Part shown: piece by piece, positions 11,255 to 23,789 of the stretch
Position numbering within the stretch: position 1 is the first letter of the stretch
Layout: the number at the start of each line of letters is the position of its first letter
Source of the DNA: Isoetes taiwanensis
Taxonomy: Eukaryota > Streptophyta > Lycopodiopsida > Isoetales > Isoetaceae
Direction: 5' to 3'
DNA length: 64,000 nt
Assembly (NCBI GenBank): GCA_021234155.1
Contig: JAJEKV010000005.1
Location: forward strand, 5,394,952 to 5,458,951
Translations under genes and position numbers: made by a program
Notes under the pieces: model-generated
Seen by the model: only the letters and a program-made list of their open reading frames with translations
Database searches by the model: none
Told to the model about the DNA's origin: nothing

Positions 11255-12185
11255 GATACATGTAGTCCTTTCCATTCAAGATGGAGCCGACCCAGTACCT
11301 TGATCAAGCAGAGAATTGCACAGGTCGGCTATGGCGCTGATAAGCAGGAGGTAGAGAGAGCTTTTCAATGCGTAGTAAGAGGGAGAAGCTATTATGATAA
11401 AATACAATCTCTCAATGAAAACTAGAATAATAAGTCAAGGGCCTTTTTGCTAGGTCCTTAAGTGGTACTATCCTTTGGGATATTTACATAAAGCCTTGGA
11501 AGGTGTAAGTTCATTTATGGAACTTATTGACGCTTAGGCACTAAAGTAATGGTTTGAAACACTTTGCCCCAACCATATCTAGATACCCTAGATGACTATT
11601 TAAGAATGGTTGGATGCCATTAGACCGTTGTGGTAGAACAAATCCAAAAGACGATAGGTCATCATCAATTTGACAGGCATGTGACAGAGACAATTAATCA
11701 CTGCCTACAACCGAGCAGGAACAGCATGGTTCCTGAGGTCTAAAGCAACCTAGTTATGATCTAAGGCCTCTCTCATGAAAGAACAATTGGGACGCATTAT
11801 TGCTCGTCCTAACGATAAGAACCCCTATAAAATAATGAGAGAGATATCCAGCATTGGCGCAAATATTGTTTGGCAGCTCAGAACACCCGTTTACCACTGT
11901 AGAGCTTAGGCGTCCCTAGGTGTAGCAAGTCCAACACTTACGTGCCCAAGGGATTCAGTATTGTTTGCAGTATGGGACATGTGCGTGCAATAAAGAATTT
12001 TTTTTTTACCATTTCTTATTTGTATACTTATCATTAGGGGGATTTTTCACCATTATCTGGGGCAAAATACATTAGCTTCCAAAGATCAGTATACTAGGGA
12101 TGTTTTTGGCCACCCTTCGAATGCATTCGTCCATAGCTCCTTATTACTAAGTGCATCCCTCGGGTTACATGCCTACTCTGCCATA
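11255..12185. other. Noncoding spacer, no gene recognised
   Basis: No domain-bearing frame on either strand. A T-run lies near 11998. The composition is unremarkable. Confidence 0.35.
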
Positions 12186-12189
12186 ATAC

Positions 12190-13145
12190 TTAGTGATGCT
12201 TCAATTTGTATCTTCCAAATCTGAAAAGGAGTTAAACAAGGTTGTCCTTTAGTACCTTATCTTGTTCTTGGTGTGGCTGAGGTCCTAACAAGGGTTGTTC
12301 TTGTGCTTGAGAATTTAAATAAAATCAGAGTATCTGAATGCCAGAGACTTAGGAGTGTCTAACTATCCTCTAACATGCTAATGACACCTTCATTCTAGAA
12401 GCCAAAGAGGATTATATCTCTTCCTTTATTAAGATTGTGAAAAACTTTGATCAGGCCTCTTGAGTTGTTCTAAATCTAAACCCCCGGGGATGTCACATAG
12501 TTTAAGACGTATATAACATGTGAGTGAATACGGTGGGTTTTTTTTTTACCCTAAACCGTATGTATACATACGGATAAGGGCTTGGCTAGATAATTTTCTT
12601 TTTTTTTTTTTTTTGGGGGATCCATTGATATATATATACGGAAGGGGGGTGTTTAGAAGGTTGGACAAGGCATATACGGAGGGTTTTTTGCTGACCCCAT
12701 TGACACACGTGGCATATCCCCTTTATAGTAGGTGAAACCCCCGGGTCCAAACCTTGAGAAATGCAATATTCTCTGGGATAAACCTAACATCTCTATAAAT
12801 GTCTATGGTACTTAAGATCACTCCTTCCAATGAAGCAATCACTCGCTTGGGCTTCCCCTTGCTATTAATCTTAATTCTAAAGCAAGCCTGGGATCCCATC
12901 ATCAACCGAATTAAGAAAAAGTGGGCTGCCTTAAAAACACTATCTCTGTTGCTGGGAGAGTCATTCTGGCTAACTCTATCCTTGCAAGCAACCATGTCTA
13001 CTTCTCTCTTCTACTCTTATAGATGATGAGAAATCTTATAGGCAGTTGGAAAGGATAATAAGAAATTATACGATGGGATTGAATGCATATGTTCAATTGG
13101 GAGGAAGTCATTCACTCTAAAAAGAAAGGAGGTCTAGGTGTAAAG
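12190..13145 (+). mobile_element. LINE family C fragment (RT and 3' region), interrupted
   Basis: Translation around 12230 gives KGVKQGCPLVPYL, then VAEVLTRV, the B block of an RT of the class that also lies at 46403-47829 (CPLAPLLFTIVAEVL). A degraded ADD-like stretch follows near 12380. After the 246-bp insertion the sequence resumes with the post-RT region (AGRVILANSILASNHVYFS, KKKGGLGVKT). Multiple stops are present, so it is a 5'-truncated dead fragment. Confidence 0.6.
12489..12734. mobile_element. 246-bp insertion with 11-bp target duplication
   Basis: AAACCCCCGGG occurs at 12478-12488 and again at 12735-12745, and the LINE C coding signal resumes on the far side. The insert holds T-runs of about 9 and 15 bases and the perfect palindrome CCGTATGTATACATACGG. 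No convincing terminal inverted repeats or terminal poly(A) were seen, so its class is open; an 11-bp duplication would suit a Mutator-like MITE or a retroposed sequence. Confidence 0.6.
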
Positions 13146-13380
13146 ACCAAGAGATAGTCACTTAGAAGACCTCCACAAACCACGTGCATGGCTAGGAGGG
13201 GTCCAATTTTACGGTACCTCTGTTTGTACACGTAAGGGAAAAGTACAAATTTTTTTAAGATTTTCCTTACATGGACGAGAAGGGTTAGCCTTGGCAGGGA
13301 AGACAAAACGTATAATACGGTGAGGGCCTGGCCACACGGGAGCCTGGATTTTTATATCTTTGATGCTTTAGTTTTATAGA

Positions 13381-14190
13381 TGTTGATTTTCCAATGTGTA
13401 TTAATAACTTATTGTTCAAATCTTAAGTGCAGCCTCTTTACCTCCAACAATTGTAAGTGGCATATAGTCCATTCAAAATATTCTTCATTCATGACAAAGC
13501 TACCCCAAAGTGCAAATTCACATTAATTTCCCTTGTGTATGACTTAGAACTCCAAACAAATTCTATTAAGACCTTTAACACAAGTTCAAATGATCTCTCA
13601 AATAAGTATTGTCAATAACTTATAAAATAACCATTGAGAAAAACACTGTAGCTCAGGGATTGACTATTTTACTGTAGCAGAGTTGACCGATCTTGAACAA
13701 TCGTTACCAAGCAGCTCTGGCATTCATCAAGCACTGTATCGTGTGTTTTTCATCTCCATTTTACTATATACAGCCGATCCGGTGGTTATGGAACCGGATA
13801 AACTTGCCTCCCAAGAAAACTGAGTCCAGAGATTTATCCCGCCAATTGGTGTTAGATAGCCCACGAACGAATTATCCCACAGGACGATTCCAATTTTGCA
13901 GCCCCACGAACCATTGGTTTAACAATTCCTTTGAATATTCAATAAACATGCAAATAACCATTGCAATGTTATCAACTCCAACCTTAATAGTTCAACCACC
14001 AATTCTTCATGCCTTAGGCTCAACTTATTTTGCCACAAACCAAGTTGATCAAGGGGGGCCAAGATGTAGTCCCTAATCCCCTTGTGCCTTAACTTTCTTG
14101 TAAATCATGTTGACCTATAAATGAATTATCTGTACATCTGCTCCACAGTTGCTCAAAGAGCCAATATCACATGATCTTTAGATTCCATCA
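13381..14190 (-). repeat. Copia 3' LTR (about 810 bp)
   Basis: The segment starts TGTTGATTTTCCAA and ends CCATCA directly beside a polypurine tract, read on the minus strand as GAAGGGGGAATG. The same TTGATTTTCCAA phrase is found next to the primer-binding site at 18523, marking the LTR edge at both ends of the internal region. Similarity between the two ends is lost after about 12-15 bases, so a second full LTR is not available for dating. Confidence 0.55.
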
Positions 14191-17100
14191 TTCCCCCTTC
14201 ATGTGATATTCTTTATCATCACATTGTAGTAAACCTCTTAATTCCTGAAATCTAGATGTTGGTAATGCTTTAGTAAGAATATCTGCTCTCTGATCTGCTG
14301 TGCTAACATAGGTCAAATGTATTTGATTTTTCTTTACCATATCCCTGATAAAGTGAACTTCCATGTCAATGTGTTTTGATCTTTCATGTAGAATTGGATT
14401 TTTTGTCATGGCAATACGACTTGTATTGTCACAATAAATCACTGTTGGTCCTATTTCAGCAAATCCCAATTCCTTCATGAGTCTTCTATCCCAAATTAAT
14501 TCCTTTGTCAACAAGGCTGCTGAGTTATATTTAGCTTCAGCACTAGAGAGTGCAATACTTCCCTGCTTTTTGCATTTCCAAGCAACTGGAGCACCACCTA
14601 ATAATACAATATATCCTGAGGTTGATTTTCGTTTGTCCAAATCCCCTCCCCAGTCAACATCACAGTAAGCTTGTAACTGCAAATTAGTTTCATTAAATAG
14701 AATGCCAAAATGCATTGTACCTTTCAAATATTTTAAAATCCATTTGGCTGCATTCCAATGTGCTCTTCTAGGTTTATTATGGTACCTGCTAAGAATATTA
14801 ACTGCAAATGCAATATCAGGTCGAGTGCAATTTGCCACATATGACAAACAACCAATCAAACTCCTCTATGGTATTTTCTCCATTTGTTTGCTTTCACTTT
14901 CTGTTCTTGGACTCATCTCTGCAGATATTTTGTGACCAGGAACTATAGGAGTACATGCCACATTACATTCTTCCATATGAAATTTCTTTAGCACGTTTTG
15001 AATGTGTCCTTGCTGACTTAATGCCAATATTTTGTTATTTATGTCCCTGTGTACATCAATTCCTAAAAACCTCTTCAGTTCTCCAAGGTCACTCATTTGA
15101 AAGCGTTTCTTCAAAATATTTTTACAATGACTCAATACTTTCTTTCCCTTTGATACCATGATGTTGTCATCAACATATAGGGCAATTATGCACCATTCAT
15201 TCCCCATTTTAAATCTGTAAATGTTCCCATCATAGTTAAGTTTCTCAAAACCTTGTTCTAATAAACATCCATCCATATACTTATACCATTCTCTGGGGGA
15301 TTGTTTGAGACCATATACTGCTCTATTTAGCTTCCAAACTTTCCCTTTTTCTTCTTCAAATCCAGGGCAGGTCTCAGGTATATTTCTTCCTCTAATTTAG
15401 CATTCAAAAATGCTGTACTTATATCCATATGATGTATTTCAAAGTCACAAGCATTGCCAATTGCTAGCAGCATTCTCAAACTATTTATTTTCACTAATGG
15501 TGAGAATGTTTCATCAAAATCTTCACCCTTTTTTTGTGTAAAGCCTTGTGTCACAAGTCTGGCTTTAAATTTCTTTGTTTTCTTGTCAACTCCTGGTTTT
15601 ATTCAATATATCCATTTGCTACCCACAATATTCTTATTCAAAGGAGCATCTACCACTGTGTATGTGTTTGTTCTTTTAAAAGCTCCCATTTCTTCTTCCA
15701 TTGCATTATGCCAGTTTTTTGCATTGCAATCATGAATAGACTCAATATAATTTTGAGGTATCTTATCAGTCTCAAGTATCAGAATGTCAAACAATGTATT
15801 AATTTCTCCTGCATTGGATCTAAGTCTTTTACTTTTCCCAACCTCAGTTCTGCCATGTAGTTCTAGACTATGTTTAGCTTCATCTGCTAAAATTTGAGCT
15901 TCTGTTCTTTTTGGTTTCCTTTTTGGCCTGTCAATATTAGCAATTTCTGCCTCTTGATGTATAGTCTCTTGTTCAATATCAGGTTCCATCCCTGGCTCAA
16001 TAAATTTATCTGGAATTATCTCTTATTCATTGTCAGAATCACTCAGATCTGTTTGCTCAAACCCTTTAATTTTTCCTTCTTCACTTAATTGTTCTTTTGG
16101 TTCTGCAACTATACCTTCCTCTTTATTTTTAGCTGAGTCCTCTGAGTTTATCTTGGGAATTCTTCTATAAACTCCCTCTCATTAAAAACAACATCTCTAT
16201 TGACTATGATTTTTCTTCTTGCAGGATCATATAGTCTAAAGGCCTTTGAGTTTGAATCATATCCAACAAGATATGCTATATATGCCCTATCATCCAATTT
16301 TTTTCTCAATTCTTCAGGGACATGTACAAAACACAAGCATCCATATGCCTTTAATCTATCATAAGATGGAGACTTACCAGACCACAGCATCTCTAGAATA
16401 GCACCTTTAATACTTGAAGATGGTAACAAATTCTAAACATAGACTGCCGTCTTCACAGCTTCATCCCACAAGAAATTTGGCAACCCAGAGTATTTCAACA
16501 TGGACCTCACAGCATCAAGTAAAGTTCTGTTCTTCCTTTCAGCTACTCCATTTTGTTGTGGTGAATATCTGCATGTTAGTTGCCTCTTAATTCCCCTATT
16601 TGCACAAAATGCCTTAAATTCATCAGATACATACTCACCACCCCTATCTGATCTTATACACTTTATTTTCCTTCCAGTTTCCAGTTCAGTTTCAGCAATG
16701 AACAATTTTAAAGCATCACTAGCTTGATCCTTTGTTTTTAAAATATAACATTTGGTCTTTCTGCTGAAATCATCAATAAAACTCATAAAATATTTATGCC
16801 CACTCAAACTATAACATTTATAGGGCCACATAAATCAGTGTGTATCAAATCCAGAATACCCTTTGCTCTTTTGTTTGACCTTCTAAATGACAAGCTTGGT
16901 TGCTTTCCAAGCTGACAACCCCCACATAAGAATTTTCCTTCTTCTATTTTTGCTGAGATTAGCCCCTTTTTACCAAGTGCTTCAATCATTGTAGAGTTTA
17001 CATGACATAACCTGTTATGCCAAAGCTTTATATCTGGATATTCAATGAGATTGATTTCATGAAGATGCTCAACATTCAATCCAAACAAATTCCCAACTCG

Positions 17101-18491
17101 TTTACCAATGAACTTTAATTCACCATTAAGAAAGACTTTACTTTGGATATGTTCAAACAACACTTTATATCCCAAATCCACTAATTGGCATACGGATATG
17201 AGATTTCTTACAAGACCATGTACACACAAAACATCTCTTAACATAACAGTTTTGCCATTCACATCAAATAACTCCAAAACTCCAGAATCTTCAATTTTCT
17301 TCAGACCTCCATCACCAAGCTGAACATGTCCTTCTTTTTTCTCCCTATTTTTCAGCATATGTAAATCACACATCACACTTTTTTCTGCTCCTACATCTAT
17401 AACAACACACTGGTCATTATTTTTCCTTTGGGATATAGAAACATTACAACTTAAATATTTTCTTACCTCCATAGTGTCATCTTCAAGCTCACCTTCACTA
17501 CTATCATGTTTCTCAACTACATTAATACTTGCACCACTTCTGAAACTTCCCCTGCTTCTGCCACCTCTGTAGCCACCAGATCTCCCTCGACCCCTTCCTT
17601 TTTTAGAGCTTGAACAATTTGAGGCAAAATGACCCTTGCCCTCACAATTGAAACATCTCAATTCTTTTTCACTATTGCTTGGACATTCATTCTTCAAATG
17701 ACCATATTGATTACATATATAGCAAGGTCCTATTTTTCCTTTTGAGAAATTTTTAAAACCACCTTTTTTGGCCTTACCAGTGTATAATACCTCTGAAGAT
17801 TGTTCAGACTCCTCTTGTGTGACACTAGATTGCTCGAATTCTGTGCGTATCATTCTGATAGCATGCTCCTTAGAAGTGGCTACATTTCTGAGTAAAGTTG
17901 CTAAATGACTGTTATGAGAAACTGGCCTTGCCAAAGCCAAGATCTGATACTCTTCATTCAGAATATTACCAGCACCTTCAAGGTCTGCAATAATAGAATC
18001 AAACCTTTCCAAGAAATTAGTTAGATTGTCTTTCTCAAATAGCTTCATTTTCCTTAACTCCTTTTCCAATATATCTATCTGTGAGGAACTCTTTTGTTCA
18101 TAGTGTTTAATCAGATAGTCCCACATTTCTTTAGGCTTCATACCTCGAAGCTTCAACTTTAAAGCAGTCCCTACCTTGCACATGATTATGGCTTGAGCTT
18201 TCATAATTTTAGCTTCCTCTCCTTCAGAACTCACAGAAGTCCCCCTGCATCAGATACCCCAGCCGTTGTTGATACACCTCCAGACTGTGCACTAGTACTA
18301 GCAGCAGGACTTGAACCACCTGAGCTAGATGCACCTGCACTCACAACTGGAACTGGACTGCCATCAATTAAATACCACAGTTTTTCAAATTCCAGGACAC
18401 TTCGAATGCTCTCCTTCCAAATTTGAAAACCTCCATCCCCTTTAAATACTTCAATTGCATTCAACAAATTTGCACCAAACCTGGTTGTCAT
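14188..18491 (-). pseudogene. Ty1/copia-type gag-pol polyprotein, multiply broken
   Basis: From 18491 downward the order is gag, protease, integrase, RT and RNase H, diagnostic of copia. Gag carries two CCHC knuckles (CYICNQYGHLKNEC and CFNCEGKGHFASNC, near 17690 and 17630). The protease site reads IDVGAEKS where DSGA is usual. Pre-integrase HNRLCHVN and CQLGKQ precede integrase signatures IHTDLCGP, SDRGGEYVS and YSPQQNGVAERKNRTL. RT shows DISTAFLNAKLEEEIY and YVDDNIMV. RNase H shows CDVDWGGDLDKRKSTSGYIV, ALSSAEAKY and YCDNTSR. The polyprotein is spread over about eight frames separated by frameshifts or stops, so the element is dead. Confidence 0.9.
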
Positions 18492-18507
18492 GATTACTAG
18501 ACCTTAA

Positions 18508-18521
18508 GCTCTGATACCACT
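18508..18521 (-). promoter_or_regulatory. Copia primer-binding site (tRNA-iMet)
   Basis: On the minus strand GTGGTATCAGAGC precedes gag, complementary to the 3' end of plant initiator tRNA-Met, the usual copia primer. The LTR edge (TTGATTTTCCAA on plus) begins a few bases away at about 18523. Confidence 0.8.
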
Positions 18522-18539
18522 ATTGATTTTCCAATTAAT

Positions 18540-20105
18540 GTGCTCATATGACAAAGCCATGTTCTTTCCAAACAATAAACAAGGGCTTATCAAAAACAAA
18601 GAGGGTTTTAGACAGTAGGGATGCTAACAATACAAGGGGTAGTATAAAACTAGCATTTATAAGAGGCAGCAAAAGCACATCTAAACCTTTGAGGAGTTGG
18701 AGGTTGCGATCCAACCCAAGGATAAGTAGCTAGTAAGGAAAATCAGGGGAGATCCCTCAACATACAAAGTGCCATATAATCAAATTTTGATATATTTGTT
18801 GTACAGAATCTTTGTTGAACGTGGCTATAAGAACACCGGGTCTTGCCCCTTATAGTCCGATGTAGATTGTTAGACTGGATAAGTTGGTGTATATATGATG
18901 CTTCTCCATTTTTATTTGTCTTGTTTTTCTTGTCTGATTTTCCTTAAGAAAGCTTACATGATCTAGCATATAGTCATAAGTGAAGCTATGTCTAAGGTTG
19001 AAAGGTAAGCAACCTATGGTTTAGTGTCATATAGTTTGCTTCTTATTCTATTCTTATTCTTGCCTACACTACGTGACCCTATTCTATGGGTTTAGATAGT
19101 TAAATTTAGATTAAAAATTATCACTCTATTCTTTTAAACAAAGTATGTATTTCACTTTCCTTCACTTTTCAATGGCTTGCCTTTCAAAGCAGAGCTAGCA
19201 TCCTTTCCTTCCCATTTTGTCCTTCCCAATGAGATTGCATTCTTTGCCTTCTACTCGTCTACTAATTTTAATGGGATTGCATTCCTTGCCTTCTAAATCA
19301 ACCAGTTTTGCTGCATCTATCGATAGTGACTAGTAGGTCTAAATGGATGTATCTACTCGCCCCTTTCCCTCTTTGGTATATGGTGGCTTGGTCTTGTTAG
19401 GCTAATAATATTGGGAGTGGTTTCTCTGAGCCATATTTCAAGCAAAAGGTCGGCATGCTTTCGAGGCCATTCAAGTGGCATAAGGTTCTAAAATCTATTA
19501 ATGAATAAGAGAGACAAAGATTTAGATTATAATATATTTGCAGCATCAAGTGTTCGTGAAAGGAAGTTCCCATAAATCCGTGCAGAATTTGAATATGGCA
19601 AGGTAATACCAGCGTAAACCCTTCCTATTCAAAATTATAAGTAGCAACTTATGTTTCCATGTTGGCTTGCATCAAGAAGAATTTCAGGCTATTTTTAGGC
19701 CTCCTCTAACACTGCAACACCAAATATCATGTTTATTAGGCATGCTTCTAAGTCCATTACTATTTTTCCATTTTCATTGCAGTCATCTCTAATGCACATA
19801 CATGTATATCTGGATAGGATGCTTGGCAGATGATATTGAAGCCCAAAAAAATCATTGCATCGCCATTTTCATGCTTCAATCCATTGTCATCTTCAAGGGC
19901 ATGGTTAAGAAGGACCATATACATTACATTATCATGTTGAGTTTAGAATATTGTGGATTAGCCTGCACCAACAACTAGCACTAGTCTAGAAAGTTGTGGA
20001 AAAAATGCTTAATCCATACTTTGTGCTTAATCCTGAAAAAAGTTAGAGAAAAAAGAAATAAAAAGCAAAATAAAAAGGAGAAACATTCATACAATTATTG
20101 CAAGT
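18540..20105. other. Noncoding DNA where the copia 5' LTR should lie
   Basis: After 18535 the sequence no longer resembles the 3' LTR, so most of the 5' LTR has been deleted or replaced. No gene recognised. The phrase GCATTC(T/C)TTGCCTTCT occurs near 19238 and 19288 as a short local repeat. Confidence 0.35.
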
Positions 20106-20109
20106 GGCT

Positions 20110-20472
20110 TTAGATAAAAATATATATATCAATGTAGTGTTGTACACAAACCTTGGGCATATAGATTGTGTTGTTCCTCCTCTGACCTACTGAAATATAT
20201 TCAGAAGAGAACCAAGGTACATTGCAAGCAATGTGTATGTCAGAGTAATGATATTGTATGGTACATTGAAATCTGGAGTTGGCAGTGGCATCAAAAGTAT
20301 GTGTAAATTCGTGTTGCCTCTTTACCCTGATCAAACAAAGAACGAAGGGTTGGATTCGCAAGATGAAATATTTCTCCTCAAAGTTCACTTCTATAAATGA
20401 TGAATGATATGCACATACCATTAAGCTTTCAATAAATGGTGATGTGCTATTTGCTTTAGTGTAATTTCCCAT
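20110..20472 (-). CDS. Unrecognised open frame, possible exon
   Basis: A 120-residue frame on the minus strand without a recognisable domain. It may be a chance frame in the region downstream of TRM112. No start context or conserved motif supports it strongly. Confidence 0.15.
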   Translation of the reverse strand: MGNYTKANSTSPFIESLMVCAYHSSFIEVNFEEKYFILRIQPFVLCLIRVKRQHEFTHTFDATANSRFQCTIQYHYSDIHIACNVPWFSSEYISVGQRRNNTIYMPKVCVQHYIDIYIFI

Positions 20473-21073
20473 TGTCTAACAGCCAGGAAATGAAATAACG
20501 GCAGATGGAAGATCAAATCCATGGTTAGCATCAACTGGTCAATATGTACAAATCCCTACAAGAGATCCAAGACAAGTATGGGTAAATTATGCATGCACAA
20601 TCACACAGATTTTATAAGCAAGCATAAAGCAAAAGTGGTCCACACATACCGTGTATAAGTAGTGAACTTTGATGCAAATCAACTATCTTGCTATCCAGAG
20701 TGAGCTATAACGTGTGCCCATATAGATGCACATATCATGGGATCATTTGAAAGATCACCATGTCAAGCAAATTATCATTGAATCAATGTTCTCCTTTCTG
20801 ATCTGAAAACAACCATGAGTCCTTTTGCATGGAGCTCGTCATCTGAGAGTTGTACTGTCAATATTGCTTAAGACAATTGCAATAGAGCCCCTTGCATTCC
20901 CACGACCTATAAGAAAGCGAGTGGCAAAAAGGATGACCATGTGATGGGTTTTTTCCAAAGTATTCCCACATTCAAAGGATGGATAGCACTATGTTTGTTT
21001 ATCATAAGCAATCAGAGCAGACTGGTATCCATCCATTCCATGCTTTCTTGATTGCATAACTGTCAGGAACTGA

Positions 21074-21331
21074 TCATAATGAAAATAAATTATTTTCACA
21101 ACCTTCTTCAACTGCGCCCTTGTTTCCAATATCCAAAGATATCTCTTTAAAGGCATTTAAATCTCCACTCTCAGCTTTTATATGCCTACACTTTGGCCTG
21201 TCTAAAAGGGCAGCAATTCCTGCATTATCTCTGCAAGATAGACTTCCCAGTTTCTTCCAACATGCCAACCTGGAGATGACAAAACTATGCGCTGCTTTTA
21301 TGTTTTTGACATACTTAAAAATGTGCCACAA
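21074..21331 (-). CDS. Possible exon of an unknown gene
   Basis: An 85-residue frame with balanced, protein-like composition (SRLACWKKLGSLSC, RDNAGIAALLDRPKCRHIKA, ESGDLNAFKEISLDIGNK) ends at a stop at 21074. It lies on the same strand as TRM112, about 0.9 kb downstream of its stop codon. It is not recognised as any family and could be the last exon of a neighbouring gene or a remnant. Confidence 0.25.
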   Translation of the reverse strand: MWHIFKYVKNIKAAHSFVISRLACWKKLGSLSCRDNAGIAALLDRPKCRHIKAESGDLNAFKEISLDIGNKGAVEEGCENNLFSL

Positions 21332-22247
21332 GCAGCAAAAAGTGTGTTCAGGTACAAACTTCTCTCTATTAGTTTAGGCATGGTTTTGCAGACCTGGAAG
21401 GCAGAGTAGAATGCATGCATAGTAAGACCAACTGGAAATTCTGCAAGCTGCCAGTCTCCCTGCTTTCTACGTGTCAAGCAGACACACAAATGTTCCAAAC
21501 ATGAAATAAGACAGACATAAGACAGCAATATTCGCATCCCTGCACAAATCACAAACTGAAGAAGCTTAAGAAAAATTAAGCCAAAACAAGAGCGAATGGC
21601 GGATCAGATAAATTGTGAGGAACAAAAGGGAGGAGGAGATATTTGTCCAGGAGGATACACTTCCTGCTGTAGCAGGATTTACAGTACCATATGCTTAATG
21701 CTCAAGACTTAAGGCACTTGAGCTAAGTATAAGCTTTTAGTTCATTAATTTTGAAGTCTGTGCAAGTGCCCTCATTTCAAAAACAAATATTTGAGTCTGC
21801 ACAGCAGGAAATTCAACGAATGCCTCATATTCTATTTGAGGTCCTTGACAACCAGTTTTTAACATTTGAGGATGTTAAAAACACTTCAAACCATGCAAAA
21901 CGAAGTAAAGATTAGTTGAGGTAGTCACATTTTACCGAAATTAAAACACTCATTAAACTTAGATGTGCTAGTCTTGAATGATGTTTCATATTAGAATTTG
22001 TTCCTTCTGAATGCATTATGCAACCGTCTCGTTGCATCTGCATGTAAATTTGAAATGCAAATGTATAGCTCCATCTCAATTTACACATCCATGTGCCTAT
22101 CTGGAACAACAAATCAAATTTGGAAGACCTTCCATCTGGAGCTGGATTGGATATGATGTTTAGTAACAGATCAGGTCCTTGAGTATGAAAACAAATGCTA
22201 AAGCCGCCATGCACAGGTAAGTCCAGCTTTTGTAAATCTCTATCTAA

Positions 22248-22872
22248 TCATACTTCATCTTCGTTTAATAACATATTTGGAATTCCTTTGCTAACAGGAA
22301 AACGCCTCCCCGTCTCTGGACAGATAAGATCTCCCTCTTCCAAATGTACCTGTCATATAACAATGATAATAAATAAAGACTGGTCAAAGTGCAATCTATT
22401 TACATAATCTTTACGAATAACTTTTTTATGGTCTAAATCACATAGAAAGGCATTGTTAAATGGCTACTTATCATCTGAATGACTGAATAACGACAATTGC
22501 TGACCTCAAGTAAGGCATGATGAAACTTCCTTAGAAAATCGTCATCTTCCAGCAATGATACTTCTGCTTGTTCAGGGAGGTTAAATACTCCAAGCTGCAG
22601 GAAGTATAAGAAACTTGAAAACTCGTTGAAAAAGTAAGACATAAATAAGAGGTCACAGAAACAGTAAAGAATCGAGACAAGGGTAAGATACGTACACTTC
22701 TGGCAGCATCATGAAAGGCTTTCCATTCAAGCTTAGGAAAAATATGGCGAAGGAACTCAGGATTGATATCAACATGCTTAGTCTCGAGGCGAGAAGCCTC
22801 TATGCCTAGTGGGAAGCCCTTTGTTACGCCTTTGATGTTACAAGACAGCATGTTGTGAACGAGCAACCTCAT
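22248..22872 (-). CDS. TRM112: TRM112-like methyltransferase activator (SMO2), three exons
   Basis: Small zinc-binding-fold partner that stabilises and activates several methyltransferases acting on tRNA, rRNA and translation release factor; the Arabidopsis relative is SMO2. Three exons on the minus strand join cleanly. Exon 1 is 22872-22696 (starts [15 protein letters not shown], 59 codons), exon 2 is 22594-22505 ([20 protein letters not shown] onward, 30 codons) and exon 3 is 22349-22248 ([32 protein letters not shown], stop). Both introns have GT donors (GTACGT, GTCAGC) and AG acceptors (CTGCAG, GACAG), and all joins are in phase 0. The 122-residue product is close to the usual ~124. Plant homologues keep one cysteine in the CPETGR block, as here. 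No lesion is seen, so this is probably a functional host gene. Confidence 0.93.
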
Positions 22873-23273
22873 TTTTAGACTTGATTTTTGCCTTCTGCTG
22901 CCTTCTGCACTTATGCTTTAAAAGTATGAAGAATTCAGCCAAAAAACACATAAATTTCATGCAATATGCACATGGTATCGAAAACAAAAGAGGCAACGTT
23001 TACACAAGAAGACAACAAAGGTTTAGTGAATTCAGACACCATGCAATTTGCTAATAGTCCACGATAAAAGATCATAAACAGACTTTTCAAATTGAATACC
23101 CATCTTCAAGTCAATATGCATCGAGCAAACTAGCCTGTCAACCCTAAAGCGGAATTATCTCCATTACAGAAGGATAACTATATGTCTCATATATGTGCTT
23201 CACTCTTACTGTTCTTGGAATTTGGCAGATGGATATTACAAAGGGACCAAATCTTTCATCTGTTATTTCTTCG

Positions 23274-23583
23274 AGTTACCATAGCTATAGTTCTATTCTT
23301 AAACCAATAACACAAGGGCAAAAAAACAGAGAAAACAAAAAGAAGACGGAGATGCCGCTGTTCTTGGGTTGCAAGGCAGCACACAATCGCCTGCGGCTGG
23401 AAAAGATTCGACAGATGCGATAAAACCCTTCCTATGAATCGAATGGTTTTTGTGAATTACCATTACTATGGTTCTATTCTTGGACCAATAACAGGAGAGC
23501 ACAAAAAACAGAGAAATAGAAGAGGAAGGTACCGCTGTTATTCGACTGCGCCTGGAGAAGACTCGACGGATCCGCTAAAACCC
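23274..23583. repeat. Imperfect tandem duplication upstream of TRM112
   Basis: ATTACCAT(A/T)(G/A)CTAT(A/G)GTTCTATTCTT, then CCAATAACA, AAAACAGAGAAA, CCGCTGTT, CTGGA(A/G)AAGA and GATAAAACCC or GCTAAAACCC occur in order at 23274-23428 and again at 23456-23583. Both copies lie 0.4-0.7 kb upstream of the TRM112 start codon. No open frame is shared, so it is noncoding. Confidence 0.7.
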
Positions 23584-23789
23584 GGTGTAATTTTTTTTCC
23601 GTAAAAGGGTTCGAAGGTTTATTTGTATAATTTTGATGTACGTATAACAGTAGCAGCGGTCATGCATTAGCCTATCTTTTTGTAGGTGATGAATTATACT
23701 AGTGATTGCTACAAAACCTGTAGTGTTGTTTTGTGGTTTTTGTGAAGGCTTTTGGCATAGCATATGCAATATACATATGTGGCATGCTT

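Noticed and set aside
12540-12560. Telomere-like repeat (ACCCTAAACC)
   Set aside because: Only one imperfect unit, no tandem array.
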